Part shown: positions 45,235 through 53,641 of the stretch, in pieces
Layout: each line of letters starts with the position of its first letter
Numbering within the stretch: the first letter of the stretch is position 1
Assembly: GCA_021795465.1 (NCBI GenBank)
Contig: JAJYPK010000005.1
Location: 1 to 58,150 of the forward strand
Reading direction: 5' to 3'
Origin: Bacillota bacterium
GTDB lineage: Bacteria; Bacillota; Sulfobacillia; Sulfobacillales; Sulfobacillaceae
DNA length: 58,150 bases
Translations under genes and position numbers: made by a program
Notes under the pieces: generated by a model
Database searches by the model: none
What the model was told of the DNA's origin: nothing
What the model saw: the letters and a program-made list of their open reading frames with translations, nothing else

Positions 45235-45885
45235 CTAAACTCTTAGTCCGCGTGGTGTCAAAGCCTTTTCTACTCTACCCATGACGCCATCGGCAAGAAA
45301 AGCCAGAATGATAGCCGGAATCGTTCCGGCCAAGACGATAGAATTACTCGCCATACCCATTCCTTCCATAATCAAGTTTCCCAGGCCACCAGCCCCTATC
45401 AGAGCCGCCAAGGTGGCAAACCCGACCGTAGCCACCAGTGCTGATCGTACCCCGGCAATGATGACTCGCAGCGCCAGGGGCAGTTCCACGATGAGAAGCA
45501 ACTGCCAGGTCGTAACCCCCATGCCTCGCGCTGCGTCTTTGACCCCTTCATCTACGCCCTGAATCCCGACGTATGTATTCCGCACAATCGGCATCAACGC
45601 ATACAAAAACAGAGCGACAACCGCCGGAACCGTCCCGATGCCCATACCCATTGCGATCATCAAAGCCAATAAGGCTAGGCTTGGAATCGTCTGCATGGCG
45701 TTAGCGAACCAGATCACCGGACCATAAAGAGCCTTGACCCGCGTAGAGAGAATCGTAAGCGGAATCGCCACGATAACCGCCAACCCCATGGGGATTCCTA
45801 CCAAATACAATTGCTGTAGGGTAGCCTTTACAACCTGATGGGAGTGGGATAAGAAGAATTGCCACGTATGTTGAATCAAAACCAT
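45235..45885 (-). CDS. opuCB: Osmoprotectant ABC transporter, permease
   Basis: 216 residues with five or six membrane helices. The permease (EAA) loop appears as EGVKDAARGMGVTTWQLLLI (about residues 118-137), and the following GAGGLGNLIMEGMGM is typical of OpuCB/OpuCD permeases. ATG 45885 with GGGGGTGA upstream is a better start than the frame's extension to 45906, which overlaps the ATPase stop. Works with opuCA and opuCC. Only one permease is present, so it probably forms a homodimer, unlike the OpuCB/OpuCD pair in Bacillus. Confidence 0.9.
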   Translation of the reverse strand: MVLIQHTWQFFLSHSHQVVKATLQQLYLVGIPMGLAVIVAIPLTILSTRVKALYGPVIWFANAMQTIPSLALLALMIAMGMGIGTVPAVVALFLYALMPIVRNTYVGIQGVDEGVKDAARGMGVTTWQLLLIVELPLALRVIIAGVRSALVATVGFATLAALIGAGGLGNLIMEGMGMASNSIVLAGTIPAIILAFLADGVMGRVEKALTPRGLRV

Positions 45886-45896
45886 TTGGTCACCCC

Positions 45897-47075
45897 CTAT
45901 GCCCATTGATCTGCAGTCTCTGTAGATGGGCTCTCGGCTTCATGGGCCCTTTTTAAAGCATCACCGAGAAGCCCTACCAAGGTCCCTCGCGTCACTAATC
46001 CCACTACGTGAGCCGATTCATCTACAACCGGCACGCCAGACGGTTGCCCCTCCAGCATGATGTGCATCGCTTCCAGAACTAGATCTTGCGGACAGAGGGT
46101 TTTACAGGTTTCGGCTAATTCCCCTACCCCACATTCGCGCCCCAGGTTCATGGCGTCTTGCACCAGGGGAAGTCGTACCACCCCACAAAAACTGCCATCC
46201 CTTTGCACGACCAGAAGACTATCAACTCGCCGTCTTCTCATCGCGTCCAGTGATCGAGCCAATCCTAAATCGGCGGGAACTGTCACCGGATGCGTCAACA
46301 TGACTTCGTCGACCGTGACCTCACTGGCTTGCCGTAGCATGCGATGCCGCCCAATAAATTGCGTCACGAACGCGTCCTTAGGTCGTCGCAACATTTCCTC
46401 TGGGGTCCCGACTTGGACGATTTCACCCTCACGCATGAGCACAATACGGTCCGCCATGGTCAACGCCTCGTCCATATCATGGGTTACAAAGATAATGGTC
46501 TTAGACACCGCGCGTTGCAGGCGTTTAACTTCCTCCTGCAATTGCTCTCGCATCAATGGATCGAGAGCACCGAACGGTTCATCCATAAGGATAATGTCGG
46601 GATCGTGAGCGAGGGCTCGCAAAACGCCAATCCTTTGTTGTTGACCCCCGCTCAACTCGTTGGGATAGCGGTCCATGTAGGCACTAGGTTCCAGACCCAC
46701 TAGCTCCAATAATTCGTAGGCCCGAGAGCGACGGGCTTTTTGACTCACCTTTTTCAGTTTTGGCACAAAAGTAATGTTGTCGGCGATACTCAGGTGCGGC
46801 ATCAATCCGATGCGCTGGATCACATAGCCCAACCGTCGACGCAACTCTACCGGACGAACCTGGCGAAAATCTTGGCCGTCTAAAAGAATGGTTCCAGAAC
46901 TCGGCTCGATAAGTCGATTAACCATCCGTAGTGTGGTGGTCTTTCCACATCCCGAAGGCCCAATGAGCACCACAAATTCGCCCTGGTGAATATCTAGAGT
47001 AAACTGCGAGACGGCACGCGTACCGTCCGGATATACCTTACCGACATTCTCAAACTTCAGTAACGATCCTGCCAT
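45897..47075 (-). CDS. opuCA: Osmoprotectant ABC transporter, ATPase with CBS domains
   Basis: 392 residues. The ATPase domain has Walker A GPSGCGKTT (about 38-46), the signature LSGGQQQR, Walker B ILMDEPFGALD and the switch His in FVTHDMDEA. Two C-terminal CBS domains follow (VMLTHPVTVPADLGLARSLD and EAMHIMLEGQPSGVPVVDES), which in OpuCA sense c-di-AMP or ionic strength. ATG 47075 has AGGTGG upstream. First gene of the operon, behind the ydaO-type leader. Confidence 0.93.
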   Translation of the reverse strand: MAGSLLKFENVGKVYPDGTRAVSQFTLDIHQGEFVVLIGPSGCGKTTTLRMVNRLIEPSSGTILLDGQDFRQVRPVELRRRLGYVIQRIGLMPHLSIADNITFVPKLKKVSQKARRSRAYELLELVGLEPSAYMDRYPNELSGGQQQRIGVLRALAHDPDIILMDEPFGALDPLMREQLQEEVKRLQRAVSKTIIFVTHDMDEALTMADRIVLMREGEIVQVGTPEEMLRRPKDAFVTQFIGRHRMLRQASEVTVDEVMLTHPVTVPADLGLARSLDAMRRRRVDSLLVVQRDGSFCGVVRLPLVQDAMNLGRECGVGELAETCKTLCPQDLVLEAMHIMLEGQPSGVPVVDESAHVVGLVTRGTLVGLLGDALKRAHEAESPSTETADQWA

Positions 47076-47129
47076 ACTTCACCACCTATTCGTTAGCGAA
47101 TGGGGTGCTAGGCACGAATGCACAAATCC

Positions 47130-47275
47130 GCACCAAGGAGGGATATTCTACCCTTCCCAGCACGCCTGCGAGGTTAGTTGTCGGACTAGGACGCTGAGAT
47201 CGCCCCTGCAATACCCTGCATTCGCCCCTAGGCCCCAATTCGGGACCATAAATCCCCCGTCTACCAACTTCTCTC
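47130..47275 (-). ncRNA. c-di-AMP (ydaO/yuaA-type) riboswitch
   Basis: The minus-strand leader of opuCA contains GTCCGACAACTAACCTCGCA (near 47170-47190), followed by GGCGT...GGGAAGG, which matches the conserved 3' core of ydaO riboswitches (AUCCGACAGCUAACCUCG..GGCGU). Upstream a GGGGGATTT segment and GGGGCGAAT occupy the places of the conserved 5' core. ydaO RNAs bind c-di-AMP and turn off osmolyte and potassium transport genes. I recognised the core by pattern, and boundaries are approximate. Confidence 0.75.
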
Positions 47276-47363
47276 TAGTAGCTCGGCGTCAATGGACTAT
47301 GGTAAGCCACCATATGGCGGCTAATGTCATGGAGGATCAATGCCTCTCATTAACACGGCATCT

Positions 47364-47392
47364 ATTATAACGAAGTTTTCGTCCCATGTCAG
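47364..47392 (-). promoter_or_regulatory. Promoter of the opuC operon
   Basis: CTGACA (47387-47392) and TATAAT (47364-47369) on the minus strand are separated by exactly 17 bases. Both match the vegetative consensus in five or six positions. The riboswitch leader begins about 80 bases downstream. Confidence 0.75.
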
Positions 47393-47475
47393 ACTCTAAT
47401 AGCTCAATACCTCAATACCGCTTACAACCATACCGGGTTGTGACCCACGGAACCCATTCCTCTAGTTATTGAAAA

Positions 47476-48411
47476 CTACACCGACTTTGTAAGACTTTGC
47501 CGCCTCAAGCCTGGCGTCAGCGCCAACAACACCACTCCGAAGATAATCAAAGCCGCCCCCATATCCTGAAGCACTCCCAGCCGTACATGAAGCCAAACCA
47601 CCGACCCCACTGCGGCCACCAATGGCTCCGCACTCGTCAGCACACTGGCTTTGCTAGGACTAATAAGCGACAGGCTCATTAAATACAATGAAAAGCTTAA
47701 CAAGGTTCCGAAGATCACCACAAACCCAATCAGCCCCCAGGTCATCAGGTCGCCCCGGAAATGGGACAGATCCCAAGGCGGCCAGCGTAACCCCGCGCCT
47801 AACGCCCCAATTAGCATTCCCCACCCCACAACGGGTAGGGTTCCCCAAGCCGATAATAATTTGACAGGATACAGCGTGTAAAATGCCAAGGCCAATGCCG
47901 ATAATAGCCCAAAAACCAGAGCCATTGGGGGTATCGACAATGTACTCCAACGACCTGAAGACACGAGCAGCCAGGTTCCGCCGAGGGTCAGTACTACGGC
48001 CACCAATTGACGGCCCCTAGGCCAAACGCGCACCGCCAAGGCTACCCAGAGCGTCACCATCGTCGGGCCCACATACTGCAAGAGCGTTGCGGATGCCGCA
48101 TTGCCCGCTTGAATGGCGGCTAAATAGGTGTATTGCACACCGAGTAATCCCCCTACACCAAAGACCACAAGAGACTTCCAATATGGGGTGGCCCAGATGC
48201 CCATTATAGGCTTGATACCGCGTCGTATCATCCCCCACCCAATGAGCCCAAATCCTGACACTCCCATACGCACCGTGACCAACCATCCAGCCTGGACCCC
48301 ACCATGCTGAAACAAATACTGCGCTGCGGTGCCGGATAATCCCCACATACAGGCGCTAAATATCGCCATGAGCGGCCCCCATATTTCTACTCGTATCCGC
48401 TCATTCCTCAC
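47476..48411 (-). CDS. EamA/DMT-family permease
   Basis: 311 residues with ten membrane helices in two EamA repeats (MAIFSACMWGLSGTAAQYLF at the start, PPMALVFGLLSALALAFYTL at the second repeat). DMT permeases are metabolite or drug exporters. The start is GTG 48411, with no strong site. It is divergent from the GntR regulator, with a 26-bp palindrome between, so the regulator very probably controls it. Confidence 0.85.
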   Translation of the reverse strand: MRNERIRVEIWGPLMAIFSACMWGLSGTAAQYLFQHGGVQAGWLVTVRMGVSGFGLIGWGMIRRGIKPIMGIWATPYWKSLVVFGVGGLLGVQYTYLAAIQAGNAASATLLQYVGPTMVTLWVALAVRVWPRGRQLVAVVLTLGGTWLLVSSGRWSTLSIPPMALVFGLLSALALAFYTLYPVKLLSAWGTLPVVGWGMLIGALGAGLRWPPWDLSHFRGDLMTWGLIGFVVIFGTLLSFSLYLMSLSLISPSKASVLTSAEPLVAAVGSVVWLHVRLGVLQDMGAALIIFGVVLLALTPGLRRQSLTKSV

Positions 48412-48444
48412 TGCAACAGCCCCGCTTCACACTAGACTTTCCCT

Positions 48445-48470
48445 CTGATATCCAATATATTGGATATCAG
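48445..48470. promoter_or_regulatory. 26-bp perfect palindrome, likely GntR operator
   Basis: The left half CTGATATCCAATA (48445-48457) is followed directly by its exact reverse complement, so the whole stretch is a 26-base perfect palindrome. It lies between the divergent EamA gene and GntR gene, at the place of a shared operator. GntR/FCD dimers bind such symmetrical sites. Confidence 0.8.
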
Positions 48471-48504
48471 TTAGGATCACAACGATTTTAGGAGGGATTG
48501 CGTC

Positions 48505-49179
48505 ATGCCTATTCCCACCCATGTCGTGCCAAATGCCCCAAGCCCCAACGCCAAGTCCCGGGCAGCCGAAACAATTTTCCAGTGGATTATTGAAGGGGTC
48601 CTTGTGGATGGGGAGAAAATCCGGGATCAAGACATTGCACAATCATTGGGAGTCAGTAGGATGCCCGTTAGGGAGGCTTTCCAAATCCTTGAGGCCATCG
48701 GCTTCATCGAAACCACACCTAACCGAGCCACTCGTGTGAGTCCCCTACAGCAAAAAGATATTGTCCCTTTATATAAGACCATCGCACGTCTCGAAGCTTT
48801 GGGCCTTGAAACAACAATGGACCCTGTTCGACCAGAGACCATTGAAGAACTCTATACACTGAACCATCGATTTCAACAAGCGTTGGACCAAAAAGATGTC
48901 CGAGCCATTCTTGAACGCGATCAAGCCTTTCATAACCGTTTGGTGGCTGGTGATGGCAACCGCTTTTGCCAACAAGCGTTATCCCCACTTAAAATGACCG
49001 CTGCTCGCTACGAACATCGTTATTTTTCCGAGCTGCAACCACTTGGCACAAATTCTTCTACCGAACATCGTATGATTTTGGAGGCACTCGTGCAACACAA
49101 CATTCCGCGTGCCCAAGAAATCCTTACCCAAAATTGGCTGCGTACCGCCGACGCCCTCCAAGCCAGGTATGCGAACTAG
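48505..49179 (+). CDS. GntR-family regulator with FCD domain
   Basis: 224 residues. The N-terminal winged helix contains IFQWIIEGVLVDGEKI and SLGVSRMPVREAFQIL, as in the FadR/GntR group. The rest is an all-helical FCD ligand domain with RDQAFHNRLV (the metal- or ligand-binding Asp/His). It likely represses the divergent EamA gene and itself through the palindrome at 48445-48470. ATG 48505 follows AGGAGGG. Confidence 0.9.
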   Translation: MPIPTHVVPNAPSPNAKSRAAETIFQWIIEGVLVDGEKIRDQDIAQSLGVSRMPVREAFQILEAIGFIETTPNRATRVSPLQQKDIVPLYKTIARLEALGLETTMDPVRPETIEELYTLNHRFQQALDQKDVRAILERDQAFHNRLVAGDGNRFCQQALSPLKMTAARYEHRYFSELQPLGTNSSTEHRMILEALVQHNIPRAQEILTQNWLRTADALQARYAN

Positions 49180-49358
49180 CGATTTAGAATACGGTACCCC
49201 CAAACTCCACTACCCACCAGGAGCAAAAGGCCCAGAGGAATGTTACCAAATCCCACAACCCCGCCTACCGTAAGCAGCGCCCCGAGAATTCCACCCCATT
49301 TAACCCAGCGCAACATAGGTCGTTGGCGCTCTAGAGTCTCCCATTTTTTCGGCAACAT
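49176..49358 (-). CDS. Small membrane protein next to the PMT-PQQ gene
   Basis: 60 residues from ATG 49358 behind a GGGGGGG run; a longer frame to 49409 overlaps the upstream gene. A basic start (LPKKWETLERQRP) leads to two membrane segments (about 19-36 and 40-56). It begins 18 bases after the stop of the PMT-PQQ gene, so it is likely in the same operon and may be a membrane partner. No family recognised. Confidence 0.55.
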   Translation of the reverse strand: MLPKKWETLERQRPMLRWVKWGGILGALLTVGGVVGFGNIPLGLLLLVGSGVWGYRILNR

Positions 49359-49375
49359 CGTGATCGTCCCCCCCA

Positions 49376-52021
49376 TTAATGTCCACGCAACGCAAAAATT
49401 CCCAGCCATCCCTTGAGGCTACCCACTACCAAATTGTGTCCGATCACCAACGGCGCAGAAGGTCCAAATGGTCCTAATCTCGTAGAAACGGTAGCCAAGT
49501 GTTGTCCATTGGCACGTGACAGTTCAATCAAGGAACCATTACTCCCGGCCACCCATAGTGCCTGGCCCAGGTCGATCGGACTTGCCGTGACACCGGTTCC
49601 TACGCGGCTTCGCCATAGGATTCGTCCGCTCACGACATTGACGGCCACCACAGCATGAGCCGCAGGACTTCCAATATAGACAACGCCGGAAGCCACCATC
49701 GGTATCCCCTCTTCTTCCACGTCTATGGGCATCATGCCACTTCCTAGCCCAACATGCCACTGTACCCGACCCGACTTGACGTCTAATGCAAAAAGCTCGT
49801 TGCTGATGCGCGTCTGGTGTGACTTGGTGGTGGTCACGGCAGGCGCACCCGCGATGAAAATCGATGTACCGTTTGTCGCCGCACTGCAATCGGATAATCC
49901 GCTTTTCACCGGTAGGTTTCTAGACCATGACACCTGATGGGTCCGTAGGTTCACCGCCCACACCGTAGAGCTAGAAGCCGGATACGCACTGTGATAGACG
50001 TTGGTGGCCACGACGAGCTCATGACCCACCACGACCGGGCTCGACATACTATCAAAGCCTGATAAGGTCCTCTGCCATAACAAATGTCCCGTCCTCAGAT
50101 TCAACGCATCCAAGTGTCCGCCACCAGTGACCTCATACAACACATTATGCCAAATAACGGGCGTCGCCATATCTTCCCCGTTAGTTCTGTGAAACCATAG
50201 TTCCTTACCCGTAATTCGATTGATGCTCATGATCCCGTTGGTCCCGACGCCCCGAATCCACCCATGCACGGCATTGTACGACCGAAAGGCATTATTACCG
50301 AGCCCAATAAAAATCTGAGAGCCACTTTCAAGGGGCGTAGTCATGACCATGTTGGGCACAGTGTCCTGCCACAGCATACGGCGACTTTTCAGACTCCATG
50401 CCACTACCCGATTACCATTGGTGCCAAAATAGATGTGGTGTCCCACGACGCTTGGTTGATCCACGATTGCCCCGTGAAAATGCTGTGCGTAGGCGGACAT
50501 CATCCCCGTGATACTCGGCAACACCACATTGTGTGACCCGGTTAGTCCCAACTCGGTCCAATCGATCAATTGCACCGGCGGGCGCGAGACCGTGGCCTGA
50601 ATGGGGGCCAGTGGAATGGTCGTTGGTCCGCTATACCGGGGCACAGCGAGATTCGTCGGTTTAGGACGAGCATCCCAACTCGGGGGCCATGCCAGATTCC
50701 GATAAAAGCCTACTGGGGTTGGAAACCCCACCCACAGTGGAACCAAATAAACGGTCGTTAAGGCAACCACGAACGCCCCGCCCCAGGCCACGATTCGCGC
50801 CCCACGACGACGATGCTCCCACAAATGTACCCATAGCGCACTGGCCGCAATAATAAAAGCCGGCATCGCAGACAACAGATAATAAGTGAATTTGGAGCGC
50901 GGGGTCAAAAGCCAAGTAGCGTAAAAAGCCACCCACCATACATCTAAAAATATCCATGCCCAGCGATTTTGGTTCCGAACCCAACCCAATCGCCAGGTCC
51001 CAACCACTAAAGCGATGAATCCGAGCCAAATCACGACCGGATTCGAAAATGCCATCACACGTATCATGTGACCGGCTTGTTTGATGATCAAGAATGCCGT
51101 GGGGCGCGGCAACAGCATCCACGACCAGGCATTGGACGACCACGGATGATAAAACGTCAGTTTCCACATGGCCTTAAACATCAAGTATTGCAGTTTCCCA
51201 AAAGCAAAGAATACATTATGGGGCAGCCAGGTTTGGTGGAATCCACTGGAAAACGCATAGAAATAGGTTAAGAAGTACGAACCTAGCGGGATCCAGGTGA
51301 CAGTTAGAAGATAATAGAACCATCGTCGGTGCATGCGCAAAAAGAGTCGATAGTTTAGTCCTAAGAATATCCAACTCGCCAAGATAGTTTGGGCACCGAT
51401 CCATTTAGTGGCTAAGCCGAGGCCCAAGCTCACTCCCCAGAGAGCCCACCAAAAATAGGAAGTCGATCGTCCTTGACGTAATCGCGCCACTAGGACCCAA
51501 AGACCCAAAAGATTTATCATCACAAAGGGAAATGCGGTAGAATCGGGTAACGCCACCCGGCTGATACTTATCATGAGGCCGTCAAAGGCGGACAGAAGAG
51601 CTGCAACTTCAGCTGCCAGGCGCGAATGGAACATATGCTGGACTAAGAAATAGATAACAATGGGTACTACGAGTGCGAACACTTCACCCGGCAGTCGCCA
51701 AACCCATGGATGATTACCAAACCATAAGATTGATAGGGCAATGAGTTCCTTGGCGAGTGGAGGGTGTGAAAGAAGATTGGGGTCGATGCCGGGAACCATA
51801 TGGGCGATATGGACGGGGCTCCGACGACCGAGCAGGACATCGGCCGCCGGGACATAGTAATATTCGTCATAGATCAAATGCGGGTACCGTGCATACCCAA
51901 TCCACCTCAGACACCAAGCTAACACTTCGATAGTGCCGAGTACAATCCAAGTTCGCCAAGGTTCAACAGGACGACGCAGATCGCGTTTTATTGTGTTCGG
52001 CTTTGATGTTTGTAACGCCAT
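49376..52021 (-). CDS. PMT-type membrane mannosyltransferase fused to a PQQ-repeat beta-propeller
   Basis: 881 residues from ATG 52021 (GGAGG six bases upstream). The first 480 residues are a GT-C membrane glycosyltransferase of the PMT family: an early acidic loop (IYDEYYYVPAADVLLG), HPPLAKELIALS, and about ten to twelve membrane helices. The last 350 residues are outside the membrane and consist of repeats of the form G.ELWF, VLYEVTGGGHLDALNLRTG, LWQR, VWAVNLRTH, LFALDVKSG, VAVNVVSGRILWRS. These are six to eight blades of a PQQ/quinoprotein beta-propeller. Such a propeller behind a PMT domain is unusual. The PQQ part may bind substrate or the cell wall rather than a cofactor. Not an assembly artefact as far as frame is concerned: it is one open frame. 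Confidence 0.85.
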   Translation of the reverse strand: MALQTSKPNTIKRDLRRPVEPWRTWIVLGTIEVLAWCLRWIGYARYPHLIYDEYYYVPAADVLLGRRSPVHIAHMVPGIDPNLLSHPPLAKELIALSILWFGNHPWVWRLPGEVFALVVPIVIYFLVQHMFHSRLAAEVAALLSAFDGLMISISRVALPDSTAFPFVMINLLGLWVLVARLRQGRSTSYFWWALWGVSLGLGLATKWIGAQTILASWIFLGLNYRLFLRMHRRWFYYLLTVTWIPLGSYFLTYFYAFSSGFHQTWLPHNVFFAFGKLQYLMFKAMWKLTFYHPWSSNAWSWMLLPRPTAFLIIKQAGHMIRVMAFSNPVVIWLGFIALVVGTWRLGWVRNQNRWAWIFLDVWWVAFYATWLLTPRSKFTYYLLSAMPAFIIAASALWVHLWEHRRRGARIVAWGGAFVVALTTVYLVPLWVGFPTPVGFYRNLAWPPSWDARPKPTNLAVPRYSGPTTIPLAPIQATVSRPPVQLIDWTELGLTGSHNVVLPSITGMMSAYAQHFHGAIVDQPSVVGHHIYFGTNGNRVVAWSLKSRRMLWQDTVPNMVMTTPLESGSQIFIGLGNNAFRSYNAVHGWIRGVGTNGIMSINRITGKELWFHRTNGEDMATPVIWHNVLYEVTGGGHLDALNLRTGHLLWQRTLSGFDSMSSPVVVGHELVVATNVYHSAYPASSSTVWAVNLRTHQVSWSRNLPVKSGLSDCSAATNGTSIFIAGAPAVTTTKSHQTRISNELFALDVKSGRVQWHVGLGSGMMPIDVEEEGIPMVASGVVYIGSPAAHAVVAVNVVSGRILWRSRVGTGVTASPIDLGQALWVAGSNGSLIELSRANGQHLATVSTRLGPFGPSAPLVIGHNLVVGSLKGWLGIFALRGH

Positions 52022-52045
52022 CCTCGCCCTCCTCAATTGAGATGC

Positions 52046-52543
52046 CTAGCGGTAGTTAGTAAAGGCTAATTCAATCCCGAAATCTTGGCTTTTAAGCCAT
52101 TGAATCACCTTTTGTAGGTCATCCTTGTTTTTCGATGCCACCCGGAGCGCGTCCCCCTGAATCTGCACATCCACCTTTTCTCCAAGTGCCCGAATCGCTT
52201 TTTGAATTTCTTTGGCTTTTGCCGTTTCAATGCCGTTTTTCACCGTGACCGGTCGTGTCGCTCGTTCCATCCCATGGAGCTCCGGCTTGCCAAATTCAAA
52301 AAACCTCAAAGCCACCCCACGTTTGGCCATTTTGTCAGCTAACACGGTGCTTAAAGCATCCATCACCATCCCGCTAGGCGCATCCAAGGTAATTACCCAC
52401 CGAGACGCATCCCAGGTAATCGTCACCTCTTGACCCCTAAAATCATAGCGGGTAGCAGCCTCCCGACGGGTTTGGTCCAACGCATTTTGCAATTCTGACA
52501 CGTCAGGACTCGAGACGATGTCAAATGAGCTTTCTTTAGCCAT
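52046..52543 (-). CDS. yajQ: YajQ-family nucleotide-binding protein
   Basis: 165 residues of the UPF0234/YajQ family: FDIVSSPDVSELQNALDQT at the start, RYDFRG, GMVMDALSTVLADKMAKRG, and the end ASKNKDDLQKVIQWLKSQDFG. These proteins bind nucleotides; c-di-GMP binding was reported for some members. ATG 52543 follows GGGAGGG. It is in a string with the genes downstream and upstream on the same strand. Confidence 0.93.
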   Translation of the reverse strand: MAKESSFDIVSSPDVSELQNALDQTRREAATRYDFRGQEVTITWDASRWVITLDAPSGMVMDALSTVLADKMAKRGVALRFFEFGKPELHGMERATRPVTVKNGIETAKAKEIQKAIRALGEKVDVQIQGDALRVASKNKDDLQKVIQWLKSQDFGIELAFTNYR

Positions 52544-52545
52544 CT

Positions 52546-53193
52546 CTAGGCCCTCCCTGAGAATTGGTTGGATCGCACCGCACCAAAACGTGTAATCACG
52601 TCATGAATCGCCGCTTCAATAGAGGACGCTTCGGTGCCAACCTGGTGTCCCCATTCTAAACGCGCCCAGAGCCAACGATATTCGGGCAGGGACCCTAAGT
52701 GCTCAATGACCGACGCTAATGTCGATTCCTCCGCTATGGCGCCTGCGGCCGACGCATCGTACACCGGGCGGACCAGAGCTAGGCGTCCTTGTTGAACCTT
52801 CCAGGTAAACTCATGGCGGTAGTCGCTCGTATCGGGTACGAAACCCGGCTCCATCCCGTTAGCCAGTTTGAGATGAACCTCAGCATCGGGCCAGTCTTCG
52901 ATGCGATCGATCAATTCCGGCATTGTGGTCATCCAAAGCCAGGTGTCGTTCATCACCAACTTGGTGGCCGGACTGTATCCTAATGCACTCCGGTCGAGAC
53001 CCTTATTAATTTGAGCGCCAAGATAGACACCGCTTTTGAGTGTGCGCACAACCCAGCGTAAACCCTTCTGCCCATCACGTTGCGATTGCAAACACCAGGA
53101 GTCCGCCACATGTACCACCTCGTCCACGTATCCCGCGTCTTGAAGCGCCTGGAGAAATTGCTCAACCACTTTCTGCCCTTGGGTTTTAGCCAT
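52546..53193 (-). CDS. Uncharacterised 215-residue protein
   Basis: ATG 53193 overlaps the end of the CoA-binding gene and is preferred over the frame start at 53241. The product is soluble, with a mixed alpha/beta pattern (TKLVMNDTWLWMTTMPELID, EVHLKLANGMEPGFVPDTSD, PEYRWLWARLEWGHQVG), no membrane segment and no motif I know. Position between the CoA-binding and yajQ genes suggests an operon. Confidence 0.65.
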   Translation of the reverse strand: MAKTQGQKVVEQFLQALQDAGYVDEVVHVADSWCLQSQRDGQKGLRWVVRTLKSGVYLGAQINKGLDRSALGYSPATKLVMNDTWLWMTTMPELIDRIEDWPDAEVHLKLANGMEPGFVPDTSDYRHEFTWKVQQGRLALVRPVYDASAAGAIAEESTLASVIEHLGSLPEYRWLWARLEWGHQVGTEASSIEAAIHDVITRFGAVRSNQFSGRA

Positions 53194-53617
53194 GACCCTG
53201 GCCGCCTTCGCTCGGTGACGTCCAAAGACGCTGATGTTCAATTTTAATGCAGCGATTTTGAACCACGTTTAAGCCCCCAGCGGCCGCTATTGAGGCCGTC
53301 ACTTCATTTTCGATACCGAGTTGAAGCCATAGTGTCCCGGCTCCAATCCGGACCGCTGATTCTGCTACCGCAGGCGTGTCCTCCGCTTTTCGAAAGACAT
53401 CCACAATGTCAACGTGGTCCGGCACATCCTCCAGACGTGGATAGGCCTTCTCACCTAAGATTTCGTCGACCCCCGGTCGCACCGGGATCACGTGAAACCC
53501 ATGTTCCTGAAGGTAGTGCGCCACTCGATGGCTATCACGATCCGGATTCGGTGATAAGCCCACCACGGCGACCGTTTGTTGCGATTTGGTTAGTTTTTTG
53601 AGTTCAGCATCATCCAT
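53186..53617 (-). CDS. CoA-binding protein (YccU-like, Rossmann fold)
   Basis: 143 residues with the CoA-binding Rossmann pattern TVAVVGLSPNPDRDSHRVAHYL, then GFHVIPVRPGVDEILGEKAY and the WLQLGIENE and VQNRCIKIEH segment (conserved Cys and His). The family (YccU) binds CoA or related nucleotides; function is unsettled. ATG 53617 follows GAAGGGATGG. Upstream of the hypothetical gene, overlapping it by eight bases. Confidence 0.88.
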   Translation of the reverse strand: MDDAELKKLTKSQQTVAVVGLSPNPDRDSHRVAHYLQEHGFHVIPVRPGVDEILGEKAYPRLEDVPDHVDIVDVFRKAEDTPAVAESAVRIGAGTLWLQLGIENEVTASIAAAGGLNVVQNRCIKIEHQRLWTSPSEGGQGHG

Positions 53618-53641
53618 CGGTATCCATCCCTTCCGTACCGT

